A stretch of DNA of 64,000 nt from JADJOY01 sp046331705 [NCBI: bacterium] (GTDB lineage: Bacteria; JADJOY01). The stretch lies in NCBI GenBank assembly GCA_046331705.1, contig JAXLQJ010000025.1, forward strand, positions 38,375-102,374, read 5' to 3'. Below the pieces are notes generated by a model, which was given only the letters and a program-made list of their open reading frames with translations, had not been told where the DNA came from and did not search any database. A program made the translations under genes and the position numbers. Position 1 is the first letter of the stretch. Each line of letters starts with the position of its first letter. Of the stretch, positions 8,408 to 16,952 are shown in pieces.

Positions 8408-11017
8408 TCAGTGGCGGTGGACCGCCTCGTTCGCGGGGCGTCGGGAGGCGGCGGCGCGCGATCCGGGCAGGACCCACCGATCGATCAGGAACCCTTCGGC
8501 CGGTGCCTGCGTGGCCTCGGCCGGGCTTCCCGGTCCCGGACCCGCGGGAATCCAGCCCGCGGGGACGTTCCCGAACACGCGCCGCGGCGGTTGCATCGGC
8601 TGGCGGCGCCGGTCGTTCTCGGCAGGCGTGCCCGCGTCGTAGGTCAGCGCCGCGATCGAGAGCCCGCCCTTGCCGTGCTCGGTGTGGCACGTGCGGCAAA
8701 ACGCGTTCGCCGACGAGTCGGGTCGGGGTGTCCCTGCGACGAGCGGCCCCTCGGGGAAGTTGACGGCGCGCCGGATCGAGCGCGTGCCCGCGGGCAGGTT
8801 CGCGAGGTTCGCGCCGTGATCGCGCGTGTAGTCGTGGAAGCACGCGAAGCGTGTCCCCGCGGGCTCGTTCGCCGCTGCGGCCACCTCGGCGTGCGCCCAC
8901 GCGGGATACGTGTCGCCGTCGGCGCCGGGCGCCGCGCCGGCAGCGAGCGCCACCAACGTGCCGTCGGCGTGATTGCACGCCACTTCCACGTTCGGCGCGT
9001 GCGCGAAGATCTCGAGCTCGTCGATCCAACCGCGGAACCCCGCGACGCTGCCGTCGACGCCGCCGATCGCGAGGTCGCCCTCGGTCACGGCGAAGAGCGG
9101 TGCGTCCGCGCGGTAGCGATCCAGCGCGAAGCCGTCGTGGAACAGGGTGAGCTCGCGATTCCCGTCGCGCATGCGCCACGCGAGGTGGATCCAGCCCTCG
9201 CTCGGCGGCAGCGCGATCGAGTGCAGCGGCGCTCCATCCGCGAGGTACTCGACGGTGGTGCGCCCCGACAGCCGAATGCTGCTGCCGTCGGGGAAGCGCG
9301 CCAGCACCCGTGGCGTCGCGTCGCCCGAGCGCGGATCGACGAAGACCCCCGCGTACCACTCGCTCGCGAGCACGTCACGCGTCTGTGCGGGCACCTCGTA
9401 ATGGATTGCGTCCGCACCCGAGAGCCAGAAGCCCTTGCCGTGGATGCCGCCCATCGCCACCGGTTCCACGCGTCCCACGCCGGCTGCGACGCGCCCGTAG
9501 GCGGGCACGTTCCAGCCCAGCGAGGTGGCCGCGTTCTGGAGGTGGATCTCGTCGGCGGCGTCCGGGAAGAGCAACACGTTGAAGTCGGGAAGGCGGGTGG
9601 GAACGATGGGCCAGCGCAGCTGACCGTTCCAGTAGTGGGGCACGCCGATCGTGGCGCCGGCGGCGTCGCGGTATTGGGTGATCGACGCCTGCATGTTGGA
9701 GAGCAGAAAGGCGTTGGGATCGACGTAGTCGTCGAACGCGATCTCGTCGGTGCCGACCCCGGTGCCCATGATCCACACCACGTCTCGCGGTGTGATCGGC
9801 GTGGCTTCGCGATCGTAGTTGGGCAGGTTCTGGAGCGAGTCGAGGATGTTGGCGTTCCCCGAGTAGCCCGCCGGCGCTGGCCCGCCCTCGCGAGCGCCGG
9901 CGCGGCCGCCGCCCACGTGGACGCTCACGTCCGCGCCGCTCGCGTCGCGATAGAGATCCACGAGGTAGTGCATCGTCGGCGAGATGCCGACGGCCCAGTC
10001 GACGTTGTTGATGAGCCCGTCGAGGTGCACGAGCTTGCCGTGGGTCCAGAGCCCGGCCACCAGATAGCCACGGTCCCAATCGATCGGCTCGGGGTAGCTC
10101 TCGCAGCCGTCGATCAGGCAGCGCCGCGGATAGAGCGTCTGCGATTGCTCGGACACCCGGCCCGGCACGCCGGTCATGAACACGTTGGTGCCTTCGCGAT
10201 CCACCCACGGGTAACTGCCGCCCATGTCCTCGCCATCGGGGATGGGCTGCCCCTCGCTGTCGCGGAACGGGTACGCGGCGAGGCCGTAGCGCGCGACCAT
10301 CTCGGGATCGAAGGGTGCGTGCGACATGGGATGGAACGTGGTCCAGCCGGTCACGTCGCAGGGCGTCGCGGTTTCCGGCAGCACGGCGTAGCCGAGGTCG
10401 TAATAGCGGATCTTGGTTTCGCCGGTGACGGGATTCGTCCACGCGCGCGGCGCACCGCCGAAGCGGCCGGTGAGCAGCCGTCCGTCGCGGGTGATGGCGG
10501 CTTCGGTCCAGTCGTTGGTGAGCGCGAGCGTGCCGCCGCGCACCGACGCGCCGAGGTCGACCCGCGTGATGTGTGCACCCGGTGTCTTCGGCTCCGCCAC
10601 CCGGACGGTCGCGGGGGTGCCCCAGAACTGCGTCGCCAGGCCGACCGCGGTGGTGCTGACGATGGTGATGTCGTAGCAGTCGTCGTGGCTGTCACTGCCG
10701 CATGGGTACGGATTGGGACGCTCGCCGGGCTGCGCGAATTCCTCGGTGGGATCGCAGATCGCCGCGTGGCCGATGGCCGTCACGCTCGGGTCGTCGTTGA
10801 CGGGGAGCGGCACCAGCACGGGATCCGTGCTGGCGAGGATTCGCGTGCCCGCGGGGCCGGTCAGGATCGGCTCGCCGAGCTTCTCCGGGACGAACAGATA
10901 GAACGAGAGATCACGTGGCCCACCCTGGACGCGCAGCGCCACGCGGCCGTCCATCGTGGTGCGGTGGCCGGGAACCTGTGGCTGGGCGAACTGGCCATCC
11001 TCGCCGATGCGCGCCAC
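8408..11017 (-). CDS. Exported LamG-like protein with one c-type heme motif; N-terminus out of frame
   Basis: This 869-codon frame begins at a GTG but lacks an export signal. A complete signal peptide with good ribosome site lies just upstream in a different frame (11018-11126), so the native protein is probably about 900 residues and interrupted by a frameshift. The body is rich in Trp, Gly and Asp. A concanavalin/LamG-type fold is suggested in the middle to C-terminal part (GWIHLAWRMRDG, GFRGWIDELEIFAHAP), followed near the C-terminus by a single heme-attachment motif CRTCH. The Cys-rich segment PYPCGSDSHDDCYD near the N-terminus could hold a disulphide. I do not recognise a characterised family; a distant relation to HzsA-like multidomain proteins is possible. 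It would act in the periplasm or outside the cell. Confidence 0.7.
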   Translation of the reverse strand: MARIGEDGQFAQPQVPGHRTTMDGRVALRVQGGPRDLSFYLFVPEKLGEPILTGPAGTRILASTDPVLVPLPVNDDPSVTAIGHAAICDPTEEFAQPGERPNPYPCGSDSHDDCYDITIVSTTAVGLATQFWGTPATVRVAEPKTPGAHITRVDLGASVRGGTLALTNDWTEAAITRDGRLLTGRFGGAPRAWTNPVTGETKIRYYDLGYAVLPETATPCDVTGWTTFHPMSHAPFDPEMVARYGLAAYPFRDSEGQPIPDGEDMGGSYPWVDREGTNVFMTGVPGRVSEQSQTLYPRRCLIDGCESYPEPIDWDRGYLVAGLWTHGKLVHLDGLINNVDWAVGISPTMHYLVDLYRDASGADVSVHVGGGRAGAREGGPAPAGYSGNANILDSLQNLPNYDREATPITPRDVVWIMGTGVGTDEIAFDDYVDPNAFLLSNMQASITQYRDAAGATIGVPHYWNGQLRWPIVPTRLPDFNVLLFPDAADEIHLQNAATSLGWNVPAYGRVAAGVGRVEPVAMGGIHGKGFWLSGADAIHYEVPAQTRDVLASEWYAGVFVDPRSGDATPRVLARFPDGSSIRLSGRTTVEYLADGAPLHSIALPPSEGWIHLAWRMRDGNRELTLFHDGFALDRYRADAPLFAVTEGDLAIGGVDGSVAGFRGWIDELEIFAHAPNVEVACNHADGTLVALAAGAAPGADGDTYPAWAHAEVAAAANEPAGTRFACFHDYTRDHGANLANLPAGTRSIRRAVNFPEGPLVAGTPRPDSSANAFCRTCHTEHGKGGLSIAALTYDAGTPAENDRRRQPMQPPRRVFGNVPAGWIPAGPGPGSPAEATQAPAEGFLIDRWVLPGSRAAASRRPANEAVHRH

Positions 11018-11126
11018 GTCGCGCGACGATCGCCGGCGGCTCGGGCCGTTCCCCGCTCGTGCAAGCGTCGAGGGCGAGCGCGCAGAGCGCGAGAGCGAAC
11101 ATGACGGAATGCCGGCGGCGAGTCAT
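11018..11126 (-). other. Signal-peptide coding start of the preceding gene, separated by an apparent frameshift
   Basis: Reading from ATG at 11126, the frame gives a signal peptide (RRRHSVMFALALCALALD then AC) with a Cys compatible with a lipoprotein or signal peptidase I site, then SGERPEPPAIVAR. A strong ribosome site GGGGAG sits 6 nt upstream. After about 36 codons this frame continues as Arg-rich nonsense, while the neighbouring frame becomes the conserved-looking body (ARIGEDGQFAQPQVPG). A one-base shift around 11010-11030 joins them. Confidence 0.65.
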
Positions 11127-11394
11127 CGGATGCTCCCCGAAACGAGGTTCGGCGGACGTGCAGGTGTGCCGCGACGCCGATCCGGTCGCAGCGCGAACGA
11201 GGCGGGCCGACGGGGCGTCGACATCCTTCATACGGGCATGAGCGCGACCGTCGCAAGGTGCGGTGCACGACGCGCAGGTCGCGGAGGGCTCCGTACCGAT
11301 TCTGCCCGTCAGGTCCGCGTCGTAGGTCGCGCAAGGTGCGGGTGCGGCGAGACCACAGTAGAACGTGGCCGCACGCTCGCATGCGCGGAGGTGA

Positions 11395-12732
11395 ATGATG
11401 CGTCGGCTGGTCGTCCTCGCGGTCCTGGTGCTGTCGTGTGCATTCGCTCGAGCCCAAGCACGTGCCGAAGAACCGGTCGAGCCGACGCCGCGAGCCGATC
11501 TGGCGATCCCCGAAGCCGCGCGCCCCGGGCCCGGGTTCGACGTCGAGCGCGCCACCCAGGCGTACCTGGCCACGCTCCCCGCAGCGGACCGCGCCCGCTC
11601 CGACGCCTATTTCGAGGGCGGCTACTGGTTGCAGCTGTGGGGCTTTCTCTACGGCTTGGTCGTGGTGGCGCTGCTCCTCGAGCTTCGGCTTTCCGCGCGT
11701 TTGCGCGACCTCGGCGAGCGAGCCACGCGCCGGTCGTTTCTCCAGGCGCTGCTCTACGGCGCCGCGATCGTGGTGCTCGCGAGCGTGCTGACGTTCCCGT
11801 GGAGCGTCTGGGTCGACTTCGTGCGCGAGCACCGCTACGGACTCTCGAACCTGTCGTTCGGCGCGTGGCTTGGCGAGCAGGCGAAGGGCCTCGGAGTCAC
11901 GGTGCTGCTCGGCGCGCCCGCGATCGCCCTGGTTCATGCGGTGATCCGCCGCCGGCAGGGACGGTGGTGGATTCCCGCGGCGATGGTGGCCACGGGTGTG
12001 GTCGCGTTCGCCAGCCTCATCACCCCGGTGTTCCTGGCGCCGATCTTCAATCAGTACCGTCCGCTTCACCCCGGGCCGGTGCGCGACGCCATCGTGTCCA
12101 TGGCGCGCGCCAATGGGCTCGCCGCCGAGGACGTCTTCTGGTTCGACGCCTCCAAGCAGACCAGCCGCATCAGCGCCAACGTGAGCGGGCTCTTCGGCAC
12201 CACCCGCGTGAGCCTCAATGACAACCTGCTGCGCGAGACCTCGCTGCCCGAGATCGAGTCCGTGCTCGCTCACGAGCTCGGGCACGCGGTGCTCCATCAC
12301 GTGTGGATCTTCCTGATCGAGATGGGGCTGGTCCTGGCGTTCGGCTTCGCGCTCGTCGAGCGTCTGCAGGGCGGCGCGTTGCGCTGGCGAGGCGCGCGCT
12401 GGGGCGTGCGCGGACCCGGCGACCTGGCGGGTCTGCCGCTCGTGTTCGCGCTGCTCTCGACGTGGTTCTTCGCGGCGACTCCCGTCACCAACTCGATCGT
12501 GCGCGTGCACGAGTCCGAGGCCGATCTCTTCGGGCTCAACGCCGCGCGCGAGCCGCACGCGTTCGCCACCATCTCCATGCGTCTTGCGAGCTACCGCAAG
12601 CTCGCTCCCTCACCACTCGAAGAAGCGATCTTCTACGACCACCCGAGCGGCGCCACCCGCGTGCGCATGTCCATGACCTGGCTTCGCGAGCACCCCGAGG
12701 CTGGAGTGGGCGGGCTGCGCTCGGCGCCCTGA
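11395..12732 (+). CDS. M48 family (Ste24-like) membrane metallopeptidase
   Basis: The 445-residue protein has an N-terminal signal-like helix and several transmembrane segments. It carries the zinc protease motif AHELGHAVLHH (HExxH) and the downstream third ligand ESEAD, both intact. Ste24/CAAX prenyl proteases share this arrangement: membrane helices, an interior chamber, HExxH and ExxxD. In bacteria such proteins, like HtpX and BepA relatives, serve envelope quality control; the exact substrate is not evident. Two adjacent ATGs (11395, 11398) follow GGAGG; the second has the better 6-nt spacing. The gene stands alone on its strand, with a TetR gene 84 bp further on. Confidence 0.93.
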   Translation: MMRRLVVLAVLVLSCAFARAQARAEEPVEPTPRADLAIPEAARPGPGFDVERATQAYLATLPAADRARSDAYFEGGYWLQLWGFLYGLVVVALLLELRLSARLRDLGERATRRSFLQALLYGAAIVVLASVLTFPWSVWVDFVREHRYGLSNLSFGAWLGEQAKGLGVTVLLGAPAIALVHAVIRRRQGRWWIPAAMVATGVVAFASLITPVFLAPIFNQYRPLHPGPVRDAIVSMARANGLAAEDVFWFDASKQTSRISANVSGLFGTTRVSLNDNLLRETSLPEIESVLAHELGHAVLHHVWIFLIEMGLVLAFGFALVERLQGGALRWRGARWGVRGPGDLAGLPLVFALLSTWFFAATPVTNSIVRVHESEADLFGLNAAREPHAFATISMRLASYRKLAPSPLEEAIFYDHPSGATRVRMSMTWLREHPEAGVGGLRSAP

Positions 12733-12816
12733 GCCGCGATGTCGTGGGCTTGACCCCGGCGCACTTGCTGGGCACAATTCCGAATGCGATTCTCATTTTC
12801 GTCTGGAGCCGATCCC

Positions 12817-13494
12817 GTGCCGAGCTTACGAGCCGTCGTCGTGCCCCGTGCTGCCGAGCCGCTCGGCACCGTCGTGGCACCCAAGCAAGCGCGCAGCGAG
12901 CGCACGCTGGAGCGGCTCTTGGCCGCGGCCGAGGCGCTGGTGATCGAGCACGGCATCACGGCGCTCTCGATACCCGAGGTGGCGCGGCGCGCGCGTTCGT
13001 CGGTGGGCGGCTTCTACGGCCGCTTTCGCGACAAGGACGAGTTGATCCGAGCGCTGGAGGAGCGCTTTCTGCGCCAGCTCGAGAGCGAGCTCGCCGAGTT
13101 CGTGGCGGCCGATCGCTGGGTGGGGGCGAGCCTCGCCGACATCGCCCACCACGCCATCGAGCGGGTGGTGGCGGTCTACAGCGCGCGTCACCGGCTCATC
13201 GCCGCGTTCATCGTGCGCGCCGCGCAGGATGCCGTGGTGTGGCAGGACGGGGAGCAGTTCCGGGCGCGAGTGGCCGAGCAGATCGCCGCCCTCGTGCTCA
13301 CGCGCCGCCGTGAGATCCGTCATCCCGATCCCGAGCTGGCGGTCGATCTCGCCATCCAGCTGGTGTTCGGGCTCATGTTCCACAAGGTGGTGTTCGGCGA
13401 GGTGCGCGCCGGTGGGCGCGCCCTGGCCGATTCGGAGCTCGTTCGCGAGCTCGAACGCGGTTTTCTCGCTCAGCTCGGTGTGCGGCCACGCTGA
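12817..13494 (+). CDS. TetR/AcrR family transcriptional regulator
   Basis: The 225-residue protein has an N-terminal TetR helix-turn-helix: LLAAAEALVIEHGITALS, then IPEVARRARSSVGGFYGRF (recognition helix and the conserved Y-F region) and DKDELI. The C-terminal helical ligand/dimer domain is divergent. The GTG at 12817 has a GGAG site 8 nt upstream; an ATG at 12784 would add 11 residues but has no ribosome site. The diiron protein gene begins 19 bp downstream on the same strand, so the two are probably co-transcribed and the regulator likely controls that gene and itself. The ligand is unknown. Confidence 0.9.
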   Translation: MPSLRAVVVPRAAEPLGTVVAPKQARSERTLERLLAAAEALVIEHGITALSIPEVARRARSSVGGFYGRFRDKDELIRALEERFLRQLESELAEFVAADRWVGASLADIAHHAIERVVAVYSARHRLIAAFIVRAAQDAVVWQDGEQFRARVAEQIAALVLTRRREIRHPDPELAVDLAIQLVFGLMFHKVVFGEVRAGGRALADSELVRELERGFLAQLGVRPR

Positions 13495-13513
13495 CGCCGC
13501 GCGGAGGACGAAC

Positions 13514-14626
13514 GTGCAATACACGCAACGCAATCCCGTTCCCATGCCCGATGGTGGTCCGTTCCGCTCGGTGCGCTCCACGATCGACACGATCTTCGAC
13601 TGGCAGTACGCCCTCGACGAGCGAAAGCTCATGGCGCTCTACGAGAAGGGCACGCGCTTGCAGTGGCGCGCCGAGGACCTCGACTGGTCGACCGACGTCG
13701 ACATCGAGCGGATGGCCCGCGAGAACGACACCGCGTCCTTCATGAATGACGTCATGAAGACGCCCAAGCGCCTGTCGATGGACGACGCGGTCGCGTTCCG
13801 CCTCCACTCGGTGGCGTTCATGCTCAGCCAGTTCCTGCACGGCGAGCAGGGGGCGCTCATCGCGTCGGCGCGAATCGTCCAGTCGGTGCCGTGGGAGGAA
13901 GCGAAGTTCTACGCCGCCAATCAGGTGGCGGACGAGGCCCGCCACGTCGAGGTCTACCACCGCTACCTCACCGAGAAGCTCGAGGTGAGCTACCCGGTCC
14001 ACCCTCAGCTCCAGACGCTGTTGGACCAGATCGTCGAGGACTCGCGCTGGGACATCACGTATCTCGGCATGCAGATCCTGGTGGAGGGCTTGGCGCTCGC
14101 GGCCTTCGGCACGATGCGCATCACGATGCCGAACGAGCCGCTGCTGCTGGACATCACCGATCGCATCATGGCGGACGAGGCCCGTCACGTGGCGTTCGGC
14201 GTGCTCTCGCTCCAGAAGCTCTACGAAGGCGAGTTCAGCGCCGCCGAGCGTCGCGAGCGCGAGGAGTTCGTGATCGAGGCGATTCATCTGCTCCACGGCC
14301 GACTGCTCATGGATCCGGTCTTCGAGCGCCTGGGTTACGACGTGCCGATGTGGAGCGCCTGGAATCAGCAGAATGCCTTCCAGAAGGGCTTCCGGCAGAT
14401 GATGTTCCAGAAGATCGTGCCGAATCTGCGGCGCCTGGGTCTCTTGAGCGGGGCCGTGCGCGATGCGTTGGCGAAGCTCGACTTGCTGCACTTCGCCGAC
14501 GGCAAGGACTCCGTGGAGGAACCCGGGATCGCGCCCCCCGAGGAGCTGATCGCGCTCATGAACGATTACCTCGGCACGGGCGGCGACGGCCAGAATCCCG
14601 ACGGCAGCCTCCACATCGTGCCGTGA
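13514..14626 (+). CDS. Ferritin-like diiron protein (oxidase/oxygenase type)
   Basis: The 370-residue, strongly helical protein carries the diiron ligand set of ferritin-like four-helix bundles: HGEQGAL, ADEARHVEVY, VEGLALAAF and ADEARHVAFG, that is E, ExxH, E, ExxH with all ligands present. The size and arrangement resemble AurF-like N-oxygenases and R2-like diiron oxidases rather than iron-storage ferritin, so O2-dependent substrate oxidation in the cytoplasm is the likeliest role. The GTG start at 13514 has GGAGG 6 nt upstream. It follows the TetR gene by 19 bp. A second protein of the same general fold is encoded at 45945. The substrate cannot be deduced. Confidence 0.85.
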   Translation: MQYTQRNPVPMPDGGPFRSVRSTIDTIFDWQYALDERKLMALYEKGTRLQWRAEDLDWSTDVDIERMARENDTASFMNDVMKTPKRLSMDDAVAFRLHSVAFMLSQFLHGEQGALIASARIVQSVPWEEAKFYAANQVADEARHVEVYHRYLTEKLEVSYPVHPQLQTLLDQIVEDSRWDITYLGMQILVEGLALAAFGTMRITMPNEPLLLDITDRIMADEARHVAFGVLSLQKLYEGEFSAAERREREEFVIEAIHLLHGRLLMDPVFERLGYDVPMWSAWNQQNAFQKGFRQMMFQKIVPNLRRLGLLSGAVRDALAKLDLLHFADGKDSVEEPGIAPPEELIALMNDYLGTGGDGQNPDGSLHIVP

Positions 14627-14686
14627 CCTCCACCGCGCTCGCCTGAGGCGCGCTCGGTCAGCCAGCGAGGCGCGAGTACTCGCTCG

Positions 14687-14959
14687 TCAGCCCAGCTCAC
14701 GGGCGAGGCGCGCGGCGAGTCGTTGGCTCACGGCCGGGTCGAGCGGCTCGGGCTCGGCCAGCTCACGCTTGAGCGCTCCCACCACCGCCGCGAAGCGCTC
14801 GCCGAAGCGCTCGCACCATTCGCAGCCGCGAACGTGCGCCTCGAGGCGTTGGGACTGGTCGAGCGGAAGCTCCCGGTCGAGGTAGCGGCTCAGGTTGGCG
14901 AGCACGTCGGAGCAGGCGAGCCCGGCGACGATGCGTTCGGGGGAAGGGGCGGGCTTCAC
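14687..14959 (-). CDS. Anti-sigma factor with zinc-finger (HxxxCxxC)
   Basis: This 90-residue protein has the zinc-binding anti-sigma signature: a Cys in LACSDV, then HVRGCEWC (HxxxCxxC), within a short helical domain. Its GTG start overlaps the stop of the ECF sigma gene as GTGA, a classic translational coupling that keeps sigma and anti-sigma stoichiometric. No transmembrane helix follows the zinc finger, so it is a soluble anti-sigma factor, probably sensing redox or another cytoplasmic signal by zinc release. Its partner is the sigma factor immediately upstream. Confidence 0.85.
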   Translation of the reverse strand: MKPAPSPERIVAGLACSDVLANLSRYLDRELPLDQSQRLEAHVRGCEWCERFGERFAAVVGALKRELAEPEPLDPAVSQRLAARLARELG

Positions 14960-15555
14960 GAGTCGTCTCCCAGACCGGGTTGGCGCAGTGCCGCCGCCAA
15001 CCGAAGGCGGGCGCGGTGCAACCGGCTCTTCATGGCGGCGAGGCCGAGGCCCAAGGCCTCGGCGGTCTCCTCGCCGCTCAGATCCTCGAGTTCGCGCAGC
15101 ACCAGGATTTCTCGGTCTTCGGCCGTGAGCGAGGCCAGCGCACGGGCGAGCGCCGCCCGGCGCTCGGCGCCGAGCACGAGGGTTTCGGGATCGTCGCTGG
15201 CGAATCCCGCGGCCCGCCCCGCGGTTGCCCAGCTCGCGTGATCGTCCGCGTCGGTGATCGGCTCCGGCAGCGCCGCGGCGCGACGCTTCCACGCCTCGCG
15301 TCGCGTGATCACGAAGAGCCATGAACGAACCGTGGCTCGTCCCGCGAAGGTGTGGGCGCCGTGGTACGCGGCCAGAAAGGCGTCTTGTAGCGCGTCCTCG
15401 GCATCGCTCGCCGAATGGCTGGCGGCGCGCGCGAACCGATACACCGCCGCACGGTGCCGGACGACGAAGTCGTCGAAGGCCGCGCGGTCACCGGCGGCCG
15501 TGCGGCGCAGCAACTCGGCGTCGTCCGGCGTTTCGCTCAGCGCGGTAGCGGGCAC
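14956..15555 (-). CDS. ECF (RpoE-like) sigma-70 factor
   Basis: The protein has about 199 residues, with region 2 (AAFDDFVVRHRAAVYRFA, DAEDALQDAFLAAY, then RSWLFVITRREAWKRR) and region 4 (LTAEDREILVLRELEDLSG, EETAEALGLGLAAMKSRLHR, RARLRLAAAL). It directs RNA polymerase to stress-type promoters, which I could not identify. The GTG at 15555 is the most economical start; it overlaps the end of the upstream small membrane-protein gene by 19 bp. A GTG at 15630 is possible but overlaps more, and neither has a clear ribosome site. The stop overlaps the anti-sigma start. The three-gene order is YgaP-like protein, sigma, anti-sigma. Confidence 0.9.
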   Translation of the reverse strand: MPATALSETPDDAELLRRTAAGDRAAFDDFVVRHRAAVYRFARAASHSASDAEDALQDAFLAAYHGAHTFAGRATVRSWLFVITRREAWKRRAAALPEPITDADDHASWATAGRAAGFASDDPETLVLGAERRAALARALASLTAEDREILVLRELEDLSGEETAEALGLGLAAMKSRLHRARLRLAAALRQPGLGDDS

Positions 15556-15737
15556 GTCGAGATCCCGAAGATCCTGTAGAGCGGGCAGCTTCCCACGAGC
15601 CCGGTCGCGAGTGGAATCACTCCGATCCACCCGAAGGCCGTGTGTGGACCCACGAACACCAGGCTCACGAGCGCCAGGCCCGCCAACACGCGTAGGGCGC
15701 GATCGATGGGATGCTCGTTCTTCGGCAAGAGTGACAT
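15537..15737 (-). CDS. YgaP-like (DUF2892) small inner membrane protein
   Basis: The 66-residue protein shows the DUF2892/YgaP transmembrane-domain pattern: an N-terminal NEHPIDRALRVLAG, two hydrophobic helices, and a Cys-Pro turn GSCPLYRIFGISTCPLP at the end. In rhodanese YgaP this domain anchors sulfur-handling proteins; alone its role is unknown. The start at 15737 has GGAG about 8 nt upstream. It overlaps the sigma-factor gene and probably heads that operon, so the sigma system may respond to thiol or envelope conditions (inference). Confidence 0.85.
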   Translation of the reverse strand: MSLLPKNEHPIDRALRVLAGLALVSLVFVGPHTAFGWIGVIPLATGLVGSCPLYRIFGISTCPLPR

Positions 15738-15893
15738 GTGCAGCTCCTCTCCGCGGACCGCCCTCGTGCCTTGCGCCCGAGGTGTCGGTCCCGATCGTTT
15801 CCCCATGAGAGGGCGGCCCGCTGGAAAAGGATTCACGATCCGTGGCCCACGGCGATCGGTTCGCGGTTACGCTCGATCGCGGAGGATTCGGCG

Positions 15894-16853
15894 ATGCGGC
15901 GGATGATCGTGTGGGGCGGAAACCTCGTGGTCGCGCTGGCGCTGGCGACGCTTCCGTTGGCGCGGGCGCAGGCGGCGGATGCGTTCGACGCGCGCTGGCG
16001 CGATGGTCGCGCCGAGATCGACGGCTATCGCCTCACGGTGGATCGTTACGGAGCGCCACGGGTGGGGCGCGCCGTGGCGATCTACGTGACCGAGCCGTTC
16101 AGCCGCTCGAAGCACGTGAAGCTCGACGACGCTGCCGCCGCGAAGCCGGACGACCTCCTCGACGTGCTCAAGCTCAACCTCGTGCGCAGCTTCCAGACGG
16201 GAATCTACGACTACCACACCATGCTTTCCCTGTTCGTGACGGCCCACGACTTCGCGCCCGTGAAGGTCGCGTTCTCGAGCAGCGAATGGTGCGGCCAGGT
16301 CTACGAGCAGCTCGACTTCGCGGGCGATCGGGTCGCGGTCGAGTACAAGAGCTACTTCGAGGGCGAGTCGAACGACCAGACGCTGCCGGTTCCCGCTGGC
16401 GCGCTGACCGAGGACGATCTCTTCGTGAGGCTGCGCGGGCTGCGCGGCGCGTATCTGGAGCCGGGCGCCGCGCGCACGGTTCCGTTCCTCGCGAGCCCGT
16501 TCATCCGCCGCCTCGCGCACCGAGCGCTCGCGTTCGGCACCGCCACGATCGAGCGCTCACCCGAAGCCGAATCGGTCACCGTGCCGGCGGGCAAGCTCGT
16601 CGCGGACGTCTACACGGTGAAGGTCTCCGACGGGCGCGTGGGCCGCTTTCACGTCGAGCGCGACGAGCCGCACCGAATCGTGCGCTGGGCCTGGACCGTG
16701 ACGCCGGATGCGTCTCCAGGCGCGCACCCGCTGGGCGGCACCGATGCTGGCGAGCTCACCGGCACGTCGCGCGAGCCGTACTGGCGCGAGCATGCACCCG
16801 GCGACGAGCGGCTCCTGGAACGCATCGGTCTGGCGCCCGCCGTGGTGCCCTGA
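15894..16853 (+). CDS. Exported protein of unknown function
   Basis: The 319-residue protein has a typical Sec signal peptide (RRMIVWGGNLVVALALATL, cleavage near ARAQA). Recognisable patches are EPFSRSKHVKLD, YDYHTMLSLF and a C-terminal DVYTVKVSDGRVGRFHVERD, which reads like the beta-rich DUF3108-type periplasmic fold (an uncertain resemblance). The ATG at 15894 follows GGAGG by 8 nt. It is transcribed away from the sigma operon. I do not assign a function; a periplasmic location is well supported. Similar sequences are sometimes mislabelled as Maf proteins, but no Maf motif is present. Confidence 0.75.
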   Translation: MRRMIVWGGNLVVALALATLPLARAQAADAFDARWRDGRAEIDGYRLTVDRYGAPRVGRAVAIYVTEPFSRSKHVKLDDAAAAKPDDLLDVLKLNLVRSFQTGIYDYHTMLSLFVTAHDFAPVKVAFSSSEWCGQVYEQLDFAGDRVAVEYKSYFEGESNDQTLPVPAGALTEDDLFVRLRGLRGAYLEPGAARTVPFLASPFIRRLAHRALAFGTATIERSPEAESVTVPAGKLVADVYTVKVSDGRVGRFHVERDEPHRIVRWAWTVTPDASPGAHPLGGTDAGELTGTSREPYWREHAPGDERLLERIGLAPAVVP

Positions 16854-16952
16854 CCGCCGCGGGCTCGCGCGGCGCACCCCTATCCCCGCGCGTGCGTATT
16901 GCGCTTACCCTTCGACGTCGAAGGGCACGCCAACTCGCAGCCGGAGGTCGCC

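Noticed and set aside
14672-14683. A 12-bp palindrome GCGAGTACTCGC between convergent genes
   Set aside because: It is too short and lacks a loop to be a terminator, and no second copy supports an operator.
15894-16853. Possible Maf (septum formation) annotation
   Set aside because: The protein has a Sec signal peptide and lacks Maf nucleotide-pyrophosphatase motifs.
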